Assembly (NCBI RefSeq): GCF_012932565.1
Contig: NZ_JABBYJ010000001.1
Span: forward strand, 1,364,001-1,428,000
Origin: Sneathiella limimaris
GTDB lineage: Bacteria > Pseudomonadota > Alphaproteobacteria > Sneathiellales > Sneathiellaceae
Direction of reading: 5' to 3'
DNA: 64,000 nt
In this document: piece after piece, positions 47,663 through 56,618 of the stretch
How the letters are laid out: every line of letters begins with the position of its first letter
How positions within the stretch are numbered: the stretch's first letter is position 1
Notes under the pieces: model-generated
What the model was told of the DNA's origin: nothing
Seen by the model: only the letters and a program-made list of their open reading frames with translations
Database searches by the model: none
Program-made: the position numbers and the translations under genes

Positions 47663-48967
47663 ATGGATACGGAACGCAAATATCCGGTGCCGGATAACGA
47701 AGTTGATCGGAATAAATCCCTTCGCGCCTACCGGGTCATGGACAGTCCGCCAGAGATTTACTTTGATGAGATTGGTCAGCTTGCCGCGCAGATCTGCGAA
47801 TGCCCCGTATCTTACGTGAGTTTTATTGAGGAAGACCGGTTCTGGTTCAAGTCAAAGTATGGACTGCCCGATGATTTTGAGGGCTGCCCGCGGGAGATTG
47901 CCTTTTGCTCCATCACGGTATGCGGGGCAGATCTGGTACTGTCCGAAGATCTCACGCAGGATGAGCGGTTCAAGGATTTTCATTTCGTCGTCAACGATCC
48001 CTTCTTTAAATTCTACAGCGCCATGCCACTTGTCACGCCGGAGGGTTATTCCATCGGAACCATATGCGTGATGGATTTTCAGCCGCGGGAGCTGACCTTC
48101 GAGCAGCAGGAATGCCTGAGGCGCCTTGCTCAGCAGCTGATGACCCATTTGGAGCATCGTCGTCGCTTGCTGGAACTGGATCAAACCATGCGCGAGTTGG
48201 ATAGCGCCAATGCTGAGCTGGCGAAGGAAAAGGCACGGGCGGACAATTTGCTTGCCGCCATGTTCCCAGCCCCGATCGTGGAAGAGCTTATTGAGAATGG
48301 CAAAGTTGCACCGAAATTCTATCCTGAGGCGACAATCCTTTTTGCCGATGTGAAAGGCTTCACCAAGTTTGTGGAAAGCGCTGAGCCGGCCATGTTGGTC
48401 GGATTACTCAATACTTATTTTGCGCGTTTCGATGATATGGTGAGCGAACATGGTCTTGAAAAAATCAAGACCATCGGTGATGCCTATATGGCTGTCTCCG
48501 GTGTGCCGGGTCAGGATCGGCTGCATGTGCTGAATGCCTGCCTTTGTGGGCTCAGTTTGATCCGGGTGATCAAAGAGCTGAAAGCCAAGCGCGATAAGCT
48601 GCATTTGCCGTCCTTTGATTTTCGGATTGGGCTGCACACGGGTCCGGTGATTGCCGGGTTGGTTGGTAATCAGCGATCCACTTATGATATCTGGGGCGAT
48701 GCGGTCAATGTGGCCGCCCGACTGGAAAGTAGCGGGGAGCCGGGGCGACTCAATGTGAGCAAACCCATTTATCAGCAGATGCAGCCCTATTTTGATTTTG
48801 TCGAGCAGGGAACGATTGAGGTGAAGAACAAAGCGCCCATGGAAATGTATTTCCTTGATCGGTTGAAGCCGGAATTTTCTGACGATCTGGAAGGGTATGT
48901 TCCGAACCAGCAGTTGCAGGAAGCCCTGAACCCGTCCCGCAAGATTATTATGGCGCCGTTGAAATAG
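47663..48967 (+). CDS. GAF-domain class III adenylate/guanylate cyclase
   Basis: The 434-residue cytoplasmic protein has a GAF domain (about residues 20-165: YFDEIGQLAAQICECPVSYVSFIEEDRFWFKS), a short coiled coil, and a class III cyclase domain from about 205. Metal Asp residues lie in ILFADVKGFTKF and TIGDAYMAVSG, and YDIWGDAVNVAARLES carries the transition-state Asn/Arg. It should make cAMP or cGMP in response to a GAF signal. I prefer ATG 47663 over GTG 47654, because AAGGG sits 12 bases upstream. A terminator follows. Confidence 0.92.
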   Translation: MDTERKYPVPDNEVDRNKSLRAYRVMDSPPEIYFDEIGQLAAQICECPVSYVSFIEEDRFWFKSKYGLPDDFEGCPREIAFCSITVCGADLVLSEDLTQDERFKDFHFVVNDPFFKFYSAMPLVTPEGYSIGTICVMDFQPRELTFEQQECLRRLAQQLMTHLEHRRRLLELDQTMRELDSANAELAKEKARADNLLAAMFPAPIVEELIENGKVAPKFYPEATILFADVKGFTKFVESAEPAMLVGLLNTYFARFDDMVSEHGLEKIKTIGDAYMAVSGVPGQDRLHVLNACLCGLSLIRVIKELKAKRDKLHLPSFDFRIGLHTGPVIAGLVGNQRSTYDIWGDAVNVAARLESSGEPGRLNVSKPIYQQMQPYFDFVEQGTIEVKNKAPMEMYFLDRLKPEFSDDLEGYVPNQQLQEALNPSRKIIMAPLK

Positions 48968-48979
48968 CCTTCCCCAAAA

Positions 48980-49016
48980 AAAGGGCCCCGATCGTTACCG
49001 GGACCCTTTGGTCGTT
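48980..49016 (+). terminator. Rho-independent terminator after the cyclase gene
   Basis: AAAGGG-C-CCCG pairs with CGGG-A-CCCTTT around ATCGTTAC, with a T run after GGTCG. It may also end the convergent fadD transcript. Confidence 0.75.
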
Positions 49017-49034
49017 TTTCTGTCAGATCTTTTG

Positions 49035-50669
49035 TTAAACGTCGCGAAGCTCGCGGCGAAGGATCTTGCCAACAGCGCTTTTTGGGATTTCATCGATAAA
49101 GACGATCTGTTTTGGCACCTTATAGGCGGTGAGGTTTTTCCGGCAGTATTCGGTAATTTCCTCAGTCGTGATTTCTGTGTCCGGCTTTTTCACCACAAAC
49201 AGCTTCACAGCTTCCCCGGTTCTTTCATCAGGAACGCCAACGCAGGCGCATTCGGCCACGTTGTCAAGCTCAGCGGCGATGGCTTCAATTTCGTTCGGGA
49301 ATACATTGAAGCCGGAAACCAGGATCATGTCTTTCTTGCGATCGACGATGTAGAAATATCCGCTTTCATCCATATAGGCGACGTCACCGGTGCGGAAGAA
49401 ACCATCTTTGGTCATTACCTCAGCGGTTGCATCCTCGCGCTTCCAGTAGCCTTTCATAACCTGCGGGCCGCGTGCGCAAATCTCACCGGTCTCTCCTTGC
49501 GGAACCTCATTACCCTCATCATCCCGGATGGAGACATCCGTCATCGGCAGTGGGATCCCGATGGAGTTTTTGAACTCGGTCGCGGTGGGCGGATTAAAGG
49601 TCAGGATCGGGGAGGTTTCCGAGAGACCATAACCTTCGCGGATGTGGCTACCGGTTAGCGTCTTCCAGCGATCGGAAATAACTTTCTGAACGGCTGTGCC
49701 GCCGCCGGCCGCGTTGCGCAGGTTGGAGAAATCACATTCCTCAATCCCAGGGGTCATCAGAAGACCCGCGTAAAGGGTATTCACGCCAGTGAAGACGCTG
49801 AAGCGATGCTTTTTGAGCTCCTCAACAAAACCTGGCATATCCCGCGGGTTGGTGATCAGCACATTTTCCGCACCGGAGATAAAGTAGGTGATGAAATTCA
49901 CCATCAGGGCAAAGATGTGATAAAGCGGCAGGGCTGTGATGACCAGCTCATTGCCTTCTTCCACCAGACTGCCGACAAACCCGCGATACTGCATCACGTT
50001 GGCGACAAGATTTCCATGGGTCAGCATGGCGCCTTTGGAGAGGCCCGTTGTCCCGCCTGTATATTGCAGGAAGATCAGATCATCCTGGGTAATCTCAACC
50101 GGGGTCAGCTCCAGCTTGGCGCCTTCTTCCAGAACGGTCTGCAGGGTCACAGAATTGGAGATCCGCTCATCCACAGGTGGGCTTGGCAGATTTGGATTGC
50201 CAAGGTCGCCAAGGTTTACGGTGATGATGTTCTTGACCGGTGTTTCACCCAGAATTTCAGCCAGTACCGGGGTTGAGCCAGAGAAGATGATGATGGTTTC
50301 TACATCCGCATCATTGAGCTGGTGTTTCAGCTCCCGCGGGGTGTAGAGGGGGTTTACGTTCACTTGCACAAGACCAGCCCGCAAGATCCCCAGCATGGCA
50401 GCTGGAAACCCGAGGATATTTGGCATCATCACAGCGACCCGGTCGCCCTTCTGATGGCCGAGCGTTTTCTGCAAATATGCGCCGATCTTGTTGCCTGCTT
50501 CGTCCATGTCGCCATAAGTCAGTTTGGCGCCGAAATTTTCAAATGCAGGTTGATCGCGGAATTTGGCAATGGCCTCGTCAAACATGGCCACGACGCTGGG
50601 ATAGGCGTTTAGATCAACTTCTTGGGGGATAGCGGTTCCATAATGCTGGTACCAGACTTTTTCTGACAT
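49035..50669 (-). CDS. fadD: Long-chain fatty acid-CoA ligase
   Basis: The 544-residue AMP-forming enzyme activates fatty acids to acyl-CoA. The phosphate loop is LQYTGGTTGLSKGAMLTH, then GYGLSETSPILTFNP, RTGDVAYMDESGYFYIVDRKKDMILVSGFNVFP, and the catalytic Lys region VPKQIVFIDEIPKSAVGKILRRELR. GAGGAAG precedes the ATG. It starts the beta-oxidation route completed here by acyl-CoA dehydrogenase and ETF-QO. Confidence 0.95.
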   Translation of the reverse strand: MSEKVWYQHYGTAIPQEVDLNAYPSVVAMFDEAIAKFRDQPAFENFGAKLTYGDMDEAGNKIGAYLQKTLGHQKGDRVAVMMPNILGFPAAMLGILRAGLVQVNVNPLYTPRELKHQLNDADVETIIIFSGSTPVLAEILGETPVKNIITVNLGDLGNPNLPSPPVDERISNSVTLQTVLEEGAKLELTPVEITQDDLIFLQYTGGTTGLSKGAMLTHGNLVANVMQYRGFVGSLVEEGNELVITALPLYHIFALMVNFITYFISGAENVLITNPRDMPGFVEELKKHRFSVFTGVNTLYAGLLMTPGIEECDFSNLRNAAGGGTAVQKVISDRWKTLTGSHIREGYGLSETSPILTFNPPTATEFKNSIGIPLPMTDVSIRDDEGNEVPQGETGEICARGPQVMKGYWKREDATAEVMTKDGFFRTGDVAYMDESGYFYIVDRKKDMILVSGFNVFPNEIEAIAAELDNVAECACVGVPDERTGEAVKLFVVKKPDTEITTEEITEYCRKNLTAYKVPKQIVFIDEIPKSAVGKILRRELRDV

Positions 50670-50807
50670 GATAAATCACTTCCTCAATCTTTTTTTATCA
50701 TTGCTTTGGCGGCATCCTCCCCTGTTTAGAGGACCACCCTTTATACGGGCCGAAAGTCGCCTGCTCAATCGAATTTTCGGCGGTTTTGGGAAATTAATGA
50801 CCCAAGG

Positions 50808-51713
50808 TCATTTTTTGCAGTGTTTTTCCAGCTGCTCGCGGAAGATCTTCATCAGGATCTCGATATTGCTGACCCCTACGTAATTGGGCCGGGTAATAAA
50901 GGCGAGGGTTCTGTGCGGGCCGGGATCCTTCAGATGCAGGGCCTTGAGGTCTGAACTTTCATGCAAGAGTTGATCGAGTGCCATCTGGGGGACCAGGGTG
51001 GTGCCCATATGGCCGGCGACCATTTGCACCAGTGTATTGAGGCTGGTGCCGGAGAGGGAGCTGTCCACATCGGTTGGCGGCAGCTTGCAGGCGGATAACG
51101 CATGATCCTTCAGGCAATGCCCGTCTTTTAATAAGAGAAGATCCGAGGAATGAAGTTCAGATCCTAGGATTTCCGTCTGGCCTTCTTTAACGTCATCCGC
51201 ATGGGCAATGACGTAGAAATCCTCCTCCCAAAACTCAAAGGCATGCAGACCTGCATGGGCAAAGGGCAGGGCCAGGATCGCCGTATCAATTTCTCCTGTG
51301 CGCACCATCTCCACCAGCACATGTGACTGCTCTTCAAAAAGGGTCAGCTTGAAGTTGGGATAACGGCGGCGTAACTCCGGCAAGACCTTGGGCAGCAGGT
51401 AAGGGCCAATGGTCGGGATGGTCCCTATCTTCATGGGATAGCTCAGAGGGTCTGCTTTGAACTTGCTCAGCAGATAAAGATCATCCACTTCCAGTTTGAT
51501 GGCCCGGGCCTTTTCCAGCACTTTTTCGCCAAGCGGCGTGATCAGCACCTTTTTATTGTCCCGCTCAAAAACCTGGAAGCCAAGCTGGGCCTCCAGCTCG
51601 GAAATCGCGGTGCTGAGCGCAGACTGGGTGACCCCCACAGCTTCCGCTGCGCGTTTGAAATGTTTTTCCCGGGCCACTGCAAGAGCGTATGTGAGCTGTT
51701 TCAGAGTGATCAT
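50808..51713 (-). CDS. oxyR: LysR-type peroxide sensor OxyR
   Basis: The 301-residue regulator has the LysR helix-turn-helix (TQSALSTAISELEAQLGFQVFERD) and the OxyR redox segment LLLLKDGHCLKDHALSACKL, whose two Cys form the H2O2-induced disulfide in OxyR proteins. It is divergent from ahpC with a 137-base shared region, the classical arrangement. It should activate ahpC-ahpF under peroxide. Confidence 0.95.
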   Translation of the reverse strand: MITLKQLTYALAVAREKHFKRAAEAVGVTQSALSTAISELEAQLGFQVFERDNKKVLITPLGEKVLEKARAIKLEVDDLYLLSKFKADPLSYPMKIGTIPTIGPYLLPKVLPELRRRYPNFKLTLFEEQSHVLVEMVRTGEIDTAILALPFAHAGLHAFEFWEEDFYVIAHADDVKEGQTEILGSELHSSDLLLLKDGHCLKDHALSACKLPPTDVDSSLSGTSLNTLVQMVAGHMGTTLVPQMALDQLLHESSDLKALHLKDPGPHRTLAFITRPNYVGVSNIEILMKIFREQLEKHCKK

Positions 51714-51719
51714 TTAATG

Positions 51720-51756
51720 TTCAAAAAAATTAATCAATATCTTCAAAAATATTCAA
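51720..51756. promoter_or_regulatory. Candidate OxyR-binding region
   Basis: TTCAA/TCAA elements begin near 51720, 51733, 51742 and 51752. The last three are spaced at about one helical turn. An AATAT-N8-ATATT inverted repeat (51736-51753) lies within. OxyR tetramers contact four elements at 10-base spacing. The exact match to a known OxyR consensus is poor. Confidence 0.4.
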
Positions 51757-51850
51757 TTTACTTTAACAACGCAAGTGCCTAAATTCCCAATCAACGCTGG
51801 CAACGGCGTTCCGAAATTTGATTAAACGTTCATCATAGGATTAAAGAAAA

Positions 51851-52414
51851 ATGGCTATCATTAACAAGTCTATCCCAGAATTTACAACTGACGCTTTCCA
51901 CGATGGTGAGCTGAAAACTGTCACATCTGATGACGTAAAAGGTAAATGGTCAATCTTCGTATTCTACCCAGCAGACTTCACATTCGTTTGCCCAACAGAA
52001 CTCGAAGACATGGCAAAACATTATGATGAGCTGAAAGCCCTCGGTGTTGAAGTCTACTCTGTATCTACAGACACTCACTTCGCACACGCTGCATGGCACG
52101 CTTCTTCCGACGCAATTGGCAAAATCAAATTCCCAATGCTCGGCGATCCAACAGGCAAAATCTCTCGCGGTTTTGACGTGATGATCGAAGAAGATGGCCT
52201 GGCACTGCGCGGTACATTCCTCGCAGACCCAGATGGTATCATCAAAGTTGCTGAAATCCATGACCTGGGTATCGGCCGTTCAGCAAAAGACATGGTTCGT
52301 AAGGTGAAAGCAGCTCAGTATGTAGCCGCTAACGACGGTGAAGTTTGCCCAGCTGCTTGGGAAGAAGGTCAGGAAACTCTGACTCCAAGCCTCGACCTCG
52401 TCGGCAAAATCTAA
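51851..52414 (+). CDS. ahpC: Alkyl hydroperoxide reductase subunit C (2-Cys peroxiredoxin)
   Basis: The 187-residue peroxiredoxin has the peroxidatic Cys in [12 protein letters not shown] and the resolving Cys in [11 protein letters not shown]. It detoxifies peroxides using electrons from AhpF. AGGA precedes the ATG. The codon choice is strongly biased (for example GCA, AAA), as for a highly expressed gene. It is followed by a 112-base gap with a strong hairpin before ahpF. Confidence 0.98.
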   Translation: MAIINKSIPEFTTDAFHDGELKTVTSDDVKGKWSIFVFYPADFTFVCPTELEDMAKHYDELKALGVEVYSVSTDTHFAHAAWHASSDAIGKIKFPMLGDPTGKISRGFDVMIEEDGLALRGTFLADPDGIIKVAEIHDLGIGRSAKDMVRKVKAAQYVAANDGEVCPAAWEEGQETLTPSLDLVGKI

Positions 52415-52435
52415 GCGACCAGCTTACACGGCTTT

Positions 52436-52457
52436 GGGTAGCGGTGCGCCGCTACCC
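52436..52457 (+). promoter_or_regulatory. Intercistronic hairpin between ahpC and ahpF
   Basis: GGGTAGCGG and CCGCTACCC form a perfect 9-bp stem with loop TGCG, 21 bases after the ahpC stop. No T run follows, so it is more likely an mRNA stabiliser or partial attenuator than a full terminator. Confidence 0.65.
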
Positions 52458-52526
52458 ACCCCCAAATGGCCCCAATGTGGCGCCAGATACCCCCAAATTA
52501 CACCCATGTAATTCAAAGGCAGACTC

Positions 52527-54086
52527 ATGTTAACGAATGATATCTTAGAAGCCCTCAAGGGCTATACCGCAAATATGTCAAGCGAAGTGGCATTGGTTCT
52601 GCAAACCGGTGAACACGAAAAACGGGCTGAACTTGTCAAGTTCCTGCAGGATTTTGCCTCAGTTTCCGACAAGTTGAAGTTTGAAGAGCGCGATACCAAC
52701 GGTTTGCTGCGCAGCCCGCTCAGCTTCCTGCTGGAAGTCGATGGCACGCCAAACGGCATTGTGTTCTCTGGTATTCCTGGGGGGCATGAATTTAACTCCA
52801 TGGTGCTGGCTGTGCTCCATTCTTCCGGAACCGCCCTTAAGCTGGATAATAGTGTCCAGAGCATTGTGAAAAGCGTGCAGGAAGAGTTGAAGTTCGAGGT
52901 CTTTGTCTCCTTGAGCTGTCATAACTGCCCGGATGTGGTGCAGGCGCTGAACCAGTTTGCCGTGCTTAATCCGAAAATCTCTACCGAGACAATCGACGGC
53001 GGTCTTTATAAAGACCTGATCGAAGAGCGGAATATTCAGGGTGTGCCAACTGTTTTCCTGAACGGCGAGGTCTTCGCCAACGGCAAGATCGATACCGGTC
53101 AGCTTCTGGAAAAACTGATGGCCAAATACCCAAACATTACCGAGGAATTGGCTGCCTCTGCTGAGGAACTTCCTTTGCAGGACGTGACCGTAATCGGTGG
53201 TGGCCCGGCTGGTGTATCCGCTGCGATTTACGCGGCTCGTAAAGGCTTGAAAGTAACAGTCATCGCGGATCGCATCGGTGGTCAGGTGAAAGACACCATG
53301 GGCATTGAGAACCTGATTTCTGTGCCATACACAACAGGCCCTGAGCTTTCCAACAAGCTTATGGATCACCTGATGAAGCATGATGTTACTTTGAAGGAGC
53401 ATCTGAAGGTTGAGCGGATCGAGGATGGTGATCCCAAAACGATTATTCTCTCCTCTGGCGAGAAAATCACCTCCAAGACGCTGATCATTGCGACCGGTGC
53501 CAAATGGCGGGAGCTCGGCATTCCGGGTGAGAAGGAAAATGTAGGTAATGGCGTGGCTTACTGCCCGCATTGTGACGGACCTTTCTTTAAAGGCAAGGAC
53601 GTAGCAGTTGTTGGCGGTGGTAACTCCGGTATTGAGGCAGCACTGGATCTGGCCGGGATTGTGAAATCCGTGACAGTTCTGGAATTCCTGCCGGAGCTGA
53701 AAGCCGACCAGGTTCTGGTCAATCAGGCCGAGAAGACCGAGAATATCAAAATTCTCAAAAACGTTGCCAGCCAGGAAGTCCTGGCAGAAGGCGGCAAGGT
53801 CAAGGGGCTGCAGTATCAGGACCGGGAAAATGAGGACGTCAAGGTTGCAGATGTGGACGGGATTTTTGTCCAGATCGGCCTGCTGCCCAACAGTGAGTTT
53901 CTCAAAGGTGTTGTCGATCTTTCTAAATATGGGGAAGTTCTGATTAACGAGAAATGCGAGACCAACAAGGAAGGCATCTTTGCCTGCGGTGACGTGACAA
54001 CCGTGCCTTATAAGCAGATTGTCATCTCCATGGGTGAAGGCTCAAAAGCAGCGCTTTCTGCCTTTGACTACCTCCTCAAAAAATAA
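52527..54086 (+). CDS. ahpF: Alkyl hydroperoxide reductase subunit F
   Basis: The 519-residue flavoprotein has an N-terminal domain of two thioredoxin-like folds with CHNC ([10 protein letters not shown]), and a C-terminal thioredoxin-reductase part with FAD loop [16 protein letters not shown], redox CPHC in [10 protein letters not shown], and NAD loop [16 protein letters not shown]. It reduces AhpC with NADH. AAAGGCAG precedes the ATG. The operon ends at a strong terminator. Confidence 0.97.
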   Translation: MLTNDILEALKGYTANMSSEVALVLQTGEHEKRAELVKFLQDFASVSDKLKFEERDTNGLLRSPLSFLLEVDGTPNGIVFSGIPGGHEFNSMVLAVLHSSGTALKLDNSVQSIVKSVQEELKFEVFVSLSCHNCPDVVQALNQFAVLNPKISTETIDGGLYKDLIEERNIQGVPTVFLNGEVFANGKIDTGQLLEKLMAKYPNITEELAASAEELPLQDVTVIGGGPAGVSAAIYAARKGLKVTVIADRIGGQVKDTMGIENLISVPYTTGPELSNKLMDHLMKHDVTLKEHLKVERIEDGDPKTIILSSGEKITSKTLIIATGAKWRELGIPGEKENVGNGVAYCPHCDGPFFKGKDVAVVGGGNSGIEAALDLAGIVKSVTVLEFLPELKADQVLVNQAEKTENIKILKNVASQEVLAEGGKVKGLQYQDRENEDVKVADVDGIFVQIGLLPNSEFLKGVVDLSKYGEVLINEKCETNKEGIFACGDVTTVPYKQIVISMGEGSKAALSAFDYLLKK

Positions 54087-54124
54087 CCTCCCCCCTCCCA
54101 TCTGAGCAGATGAGGACACTGAAG

Positions 54125-54158
54125 ACAGGCCGGGTTCCCCCTCCCGGCCTGTTTTTTT
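54125..54158 (+). terminator. Rho-independent terminator of the ahp operon
   Basis: ACAGGCCGGG and CCCGGCCTGT form a 10-bp stem with loop TTCCCCCT, followed by a T run. Confidence 0.93.
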
Positions 54159-54219
54159 GTGCTGGGTGACCGGAAAATGTCTCCAGAAGTAATAAGTATG
54201 ATTCTTTTGCCGGAAAACG

Positions 54220-54247
54220 TTAACCATATGATTGGTTAAATTAACCA
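54220..54247. repeat. Alternating TTAACCA inverted repeats
   Basis: TTAACCA (54220-54226), TGGTTAA (54233-54239) and TTAACCA (54241-54247) alternate in direction, and a related GGTTTAACC lies near 54364. They may be half-sites for a dimeric regulator of the sorting-signal gene downstream. The surrounding 293-base region (54159-54451) is AT-rich and has no coding frame. Confidence 0.5.
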
Positions 54248-54331
54248 TATTTATTAACAAAAATGAGAAAATATTGCCGGTTTTTGGCAGAAAACTGGGG
54301 GCCGAGTAAGAATGGATTGACAAAAATAATA

Positions 54332-54346
54332 TTAAATTTTAGTTAA
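54332..54346. promoter_or_regulatory. CtrA-type box TTAA-N7-TTAA
   Basis: TTAA-ATTTTAG-TTAA matches the spacing of the CtrA cell-cycle regulator site. It lies 106 bases before the sorting-signal gene and next to TTGACA (54317-54322). AT-richness makes a chance match possible. Confidence 0.4.
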
Positions 54347-54451
54347 TTTCTCATGTAGTGCGTGGTTTAACCTTTAGCGTCTCTGATTGCACAGATCACA
54401 TTATCTCGAGTGCATATCAAAATGGGGGCGTTCTGTAAGAGGAACGAAGAT

Positions 54452-55108
54452 ATGGCTTTGAAAAAATGGTTTGCAGCTGTCGCCATGGCAGCTGGTGTAT
54501 TTGGCGCTTCTAGCGCTTCTGCAGCTCTCCTGACAAATGGTGGTTTTGAAAACCCAGTACAGTCTAACGGCTCGTGGTCAGTATATGACTCCATCGATGG
54601 CTGGACAAAATTTGCGGGTACAGCAGGTATTGAGGTTCAGACCGGTAACGTTGGCGGTGCTACAGCATATGAAGGTAGCAACAAGGTTGAGTTGGACAGT
54701 CATTCCAACTCCGGCATGTATCAGCAGGTCTATCTGAATTCCGGTGCGTACCAGCTGTCTTTCCAGTATCTGGGCCGTACCGAAAATGTTTCGACTAACT
54801 GGATTAACTACGATCTGGAAATTGGTGCAGTCAGCAATGGTCAAACAAATGACAATGGTACCGTGTTCGGTATCAACGGAAACTCAGCTCCAAAAAGTTA
54901 TGGTTGGTGGAATATTGTTCAAGACTTCACTATCACAAGTTCAGGTTGGTACACCCTAGAATTCTGGGCAGACGGAACAAGCGATAGCTACGGCGGCTAT
55001 ATCGATGATGTGCAGCTGTCCGCAGTTCCACTTCCGCCCGCAATGCTGCTGTTCGGTGGTGCGATGCTGGGTCTGGGTTGGTTGAGCCGTCGCAAGAAAG
55101 CGGCCTAA
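54452..55108 (+). CDS. DUF642-like secreted protein with VPLPA/PEP-CTERM-type sorting tail
   Basis: The 218-residue protein has a signal peptide (cut near ASSASAALLT), a DUF642-like beta domain (LTNGGFENPV, WTKFAGTAGIEVQ, SNKVELDSHSNSGMYQQVYL), and a C-terminal signal VPLPPAMLLFGGAMLGLGWLSRRKKAA. The Pro-motif, helix and basic end match VPLPA-/PEP-CTERM signals cut by exosortases. No exosortase is in the window. AGAGGA lies upstream of this ATG. It may be a cell-surface or biofilm matrix protein. Confidence 0.85.
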   Translation: MALKKWFAAVAMAAGVFGASSASAALLTNGGFENPVQSNGSWSVYDSIDGWTKFAGTAGIEVQTGNVGGATAYEGSNKVELDSHSNSGMYQQVYLNSGAYQLSFQYLGRTENVSTNWINYDLEIGAVSNGQTNDNGTVFGINGNSAPKSYGWWNIVQDFTITSSGWYTLEFWADGTSDSYGGYIDDVQLSAVPLPPAMLLFGGAMLGLGWLSRRKKAA

Positions 55109-55132
55109 GCTCCCACACAGAATTACGAAAAA

Positions 55133-55164
55133 GGCGGCGTTTCCTTACGGAAGCGCCGTTTTTT
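55133..55164 (+). terminator. Rho-independent terminator after the sorting-signal gene
   Basis: GGCGTTTCC and GGAAGCGCC pair around TTAC, with one G-T pair, followed by GTTTTTTA. Confidence 0.88.
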
Positions 55165-55394
55165 ATTGGGTTTTTGAATTTTGCACTGTGATTCGGAAAA
55201 ATTGTAACAAATTTATTTCAAAATAAGGATCTAAAGAAATAAAAGTATTACATAATTGATATAGAGAAACGTTAAAGTAATGAACAAAAAATAACTGCAA
55301 TATATCTATAGTCCTTGATAAAAGATTGTTTTTAAAAAAAGACTATTTTTCAATTTGACTTGCGAATTACATCAATTCTGGGGATACTGTCTTC
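55165..55394. other. AT-rich intergenic stretch
   Basis: About 230 very AT-rich bases with no coding frame. Near the right end TTGCGA (55360-55365), a 17-base spacer and GATACT (55383-55388) form a candidate promoter reading into the repeat locus. Confidence 0.45.
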
Positions 55395-55418
55395 ATCGAT
55401 CAGACGCGCACTGATTGT

Positions 55419-55446
55419 TCGAATATCACCCCCCCTCGATATTCGA
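55419..55446. repeat. 9-bp inverted repeat with C-rich loop
   Basis: TCGAATATC (55419-55427) and GATATTCGA (55438-55446) pair perfectly around the loop ACCCCCCCTC, directly before the GTACC repeats. Confidence 0.8.
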
Positions 55447-55448
55447 TT

Positions 55449-55562
55449 AGTACCAAGTAGTATTATGTACCCCGAAATGCGCAACTAGTACTAAGTAGTA
55501 TCAAGTACCCCAAAGTACCAAGTAGTACAACGTACCCCAAGTACCAAGTACCCTAGTACCCC
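55449..55562. repeat. Imperfect 25-base direct repeats (GTACC family)
   Basis: Units at 55449-55473, 55487-55511 and 55514-55538 follow AGTACYAAGTAGTA-N4-GTACCCC with two to four differences. A degenerate unit lies at 55539-55562. Spacing is 13, 2 and 0 bases, unlike CRISPR. Each unit holds GTAC palindromes and a CCCC end. Confidence 0.85.
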
Positions 55563-55710
55563 ACTGGACGGGCCAAGGCCTAACCAGTCAGATGTAATGA
55601 TCCCGGCACACTACCCCTCGTGCCGGGTCATTTACGTTTTAGGGGTAATTTTATCGGCATGAGCCCCGCGACCTTAAGGTTTTGGCCACTTCTTCCCCAA
55701 ACAGATCTTA

Positions 55711-56496
55711 TTACTCCACCGGCTCCAGGCCGTTGAAAATCAGATTTTTCTGCCACTCCTTAGAGTCTTTTATTTTCTCAACAACCTGATTAAGGAGCTC
55801 GCGTTGGCCGACCAGATTTTTGGTCATCATGACATGACGGCCAAACACGGTTCGGGGCACTGTGGCAATATGGATCTCTTCCTTCGCATTGAGTTTTCGC
55901 AAGTAAAACTGAAGTGTTGAGCTGGGCAAGGTGGTGAAGTCAACTCGTTGATTGAGAAGAAGTTTCAGGCAGGAAATCTGGGAATTAGTTATGATGTTTC
56001 TTATTTTTCCTTCATCAATGGCCTGCTGCAATTCGACATAGACATGTCCGCGAACAGAAGCAAATTTCAACCCTGTGAGATTTTGAGCCTCGCCTCTGTA
56101 TAACACCGGGTTGTTGGTATGAGACAGGATCAGGTTTTTCTCAACGGCAAAGGCTGGTGTCCAAATATATCGATCTTGTTCAGGGTCCTGAAAAAAGCTC
56201 CAGTGAATGAATGGAACAATGATTGATCGGCCTTCCTGCAACAGCTCATTTAGGCGTTTTCGAGGAAGCACTTGCGAGTTGATTTGATAGTCAGGGCCGG
56301 CAAGCTCCTTTAGTTCTTCAATAAAATTGAAAAATAGGCCTTGGTTTTTGTCTGTAACAAATGGCGGATAGTCATAATAGGTGACAACGTTGAGGGTTTT
56401 TCCCTCTGCCTGCGCGAATGCTGACTTGATCAACAGGACCAGAACAAAAGCAATTCCGATCCATAATCGTCCAGTTTTATATTCAGGACTGTTCAT
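55711..56496 (-). CDS. Periplasmic solute-binding protein, family 3-like
   Basis: The 261-residue protein has a signal peptide (about residues 1-31, ending FAQAEG) and the fold pattern of amino-acid-type binding proteins: LNVVTYYDYPPFVTDKNQGLFFNFIEEL, FVEKN-like strands, GLKFASVRGHVYVEL, and LLLNQRVDFTTLPSS. No ABC transporter genes are adjacent, so it may serve a sensor or a distant transporter. The ligand is unknown. Confidence 0.75.
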   Translation of the reverse strand: MNSPEYKTGRLWIGIAFVLVLLIKSAFAQAEGKTLNVVTYYDYPPFVTDKNQGLFFNFIEELKELAGPDYQINSQVLPRKRLNELLQEGRSIIVPFIHWSFFQDPEQDRYIWTPAFAVEKNLILSHTNNPVLYRGEAQNLTGLKFASVRGHVYVELQQAIDEGKIRNIITNSQISCLKLLLNQRVDFTTLPSSTLQFYLRKLNAKEEIHIATVPRTVFGRHVMMTKNLVGQRELLNQVVEKIKDSKEWQKNLIFNGLEPVE

Positions 56497-56618
56497 TGTA
56501 AAATAGGTGATTGGCTTGGTTTCTCTTTTTCTCTTAACATCACATCTACTTTAGAATGATATAAAGCAAGAATGGTATTTGACCAGTTTTATTTCAATTT
56601 ATTGGGTTTTTAGTGCGT

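Larger units (their letters stand above)
55395..55641 (+). ncRNA. Candidate repeat-containing noncoding RNA
   Basis: The segment begins after the candidate promoter at 55360-55388. It carries a 9-bp hairpin with a C-rich loop, three near-identical 25-base repeats and a fourth decayed one. It ends with a hairpin TGATCCCGGCAC / GTGCCGGGTCA (55598-55630) followed by TTTACGTTTT. No coding frame crosses it. The function is unknown; C-rich loops could act against ribosome-binding sites. Confidence 0.35.

Noticed and set aside
52659-53570. Minus-strand open frame (303 codons) opposite ahpF
   Set aside because: ahpF is complete and conserved on the plus strand.
55449-55562. CRISPR array
   Set aside because: Only three to four units, imperfect, with gaps of 13, 2 and 0 bases, and no cas genes.
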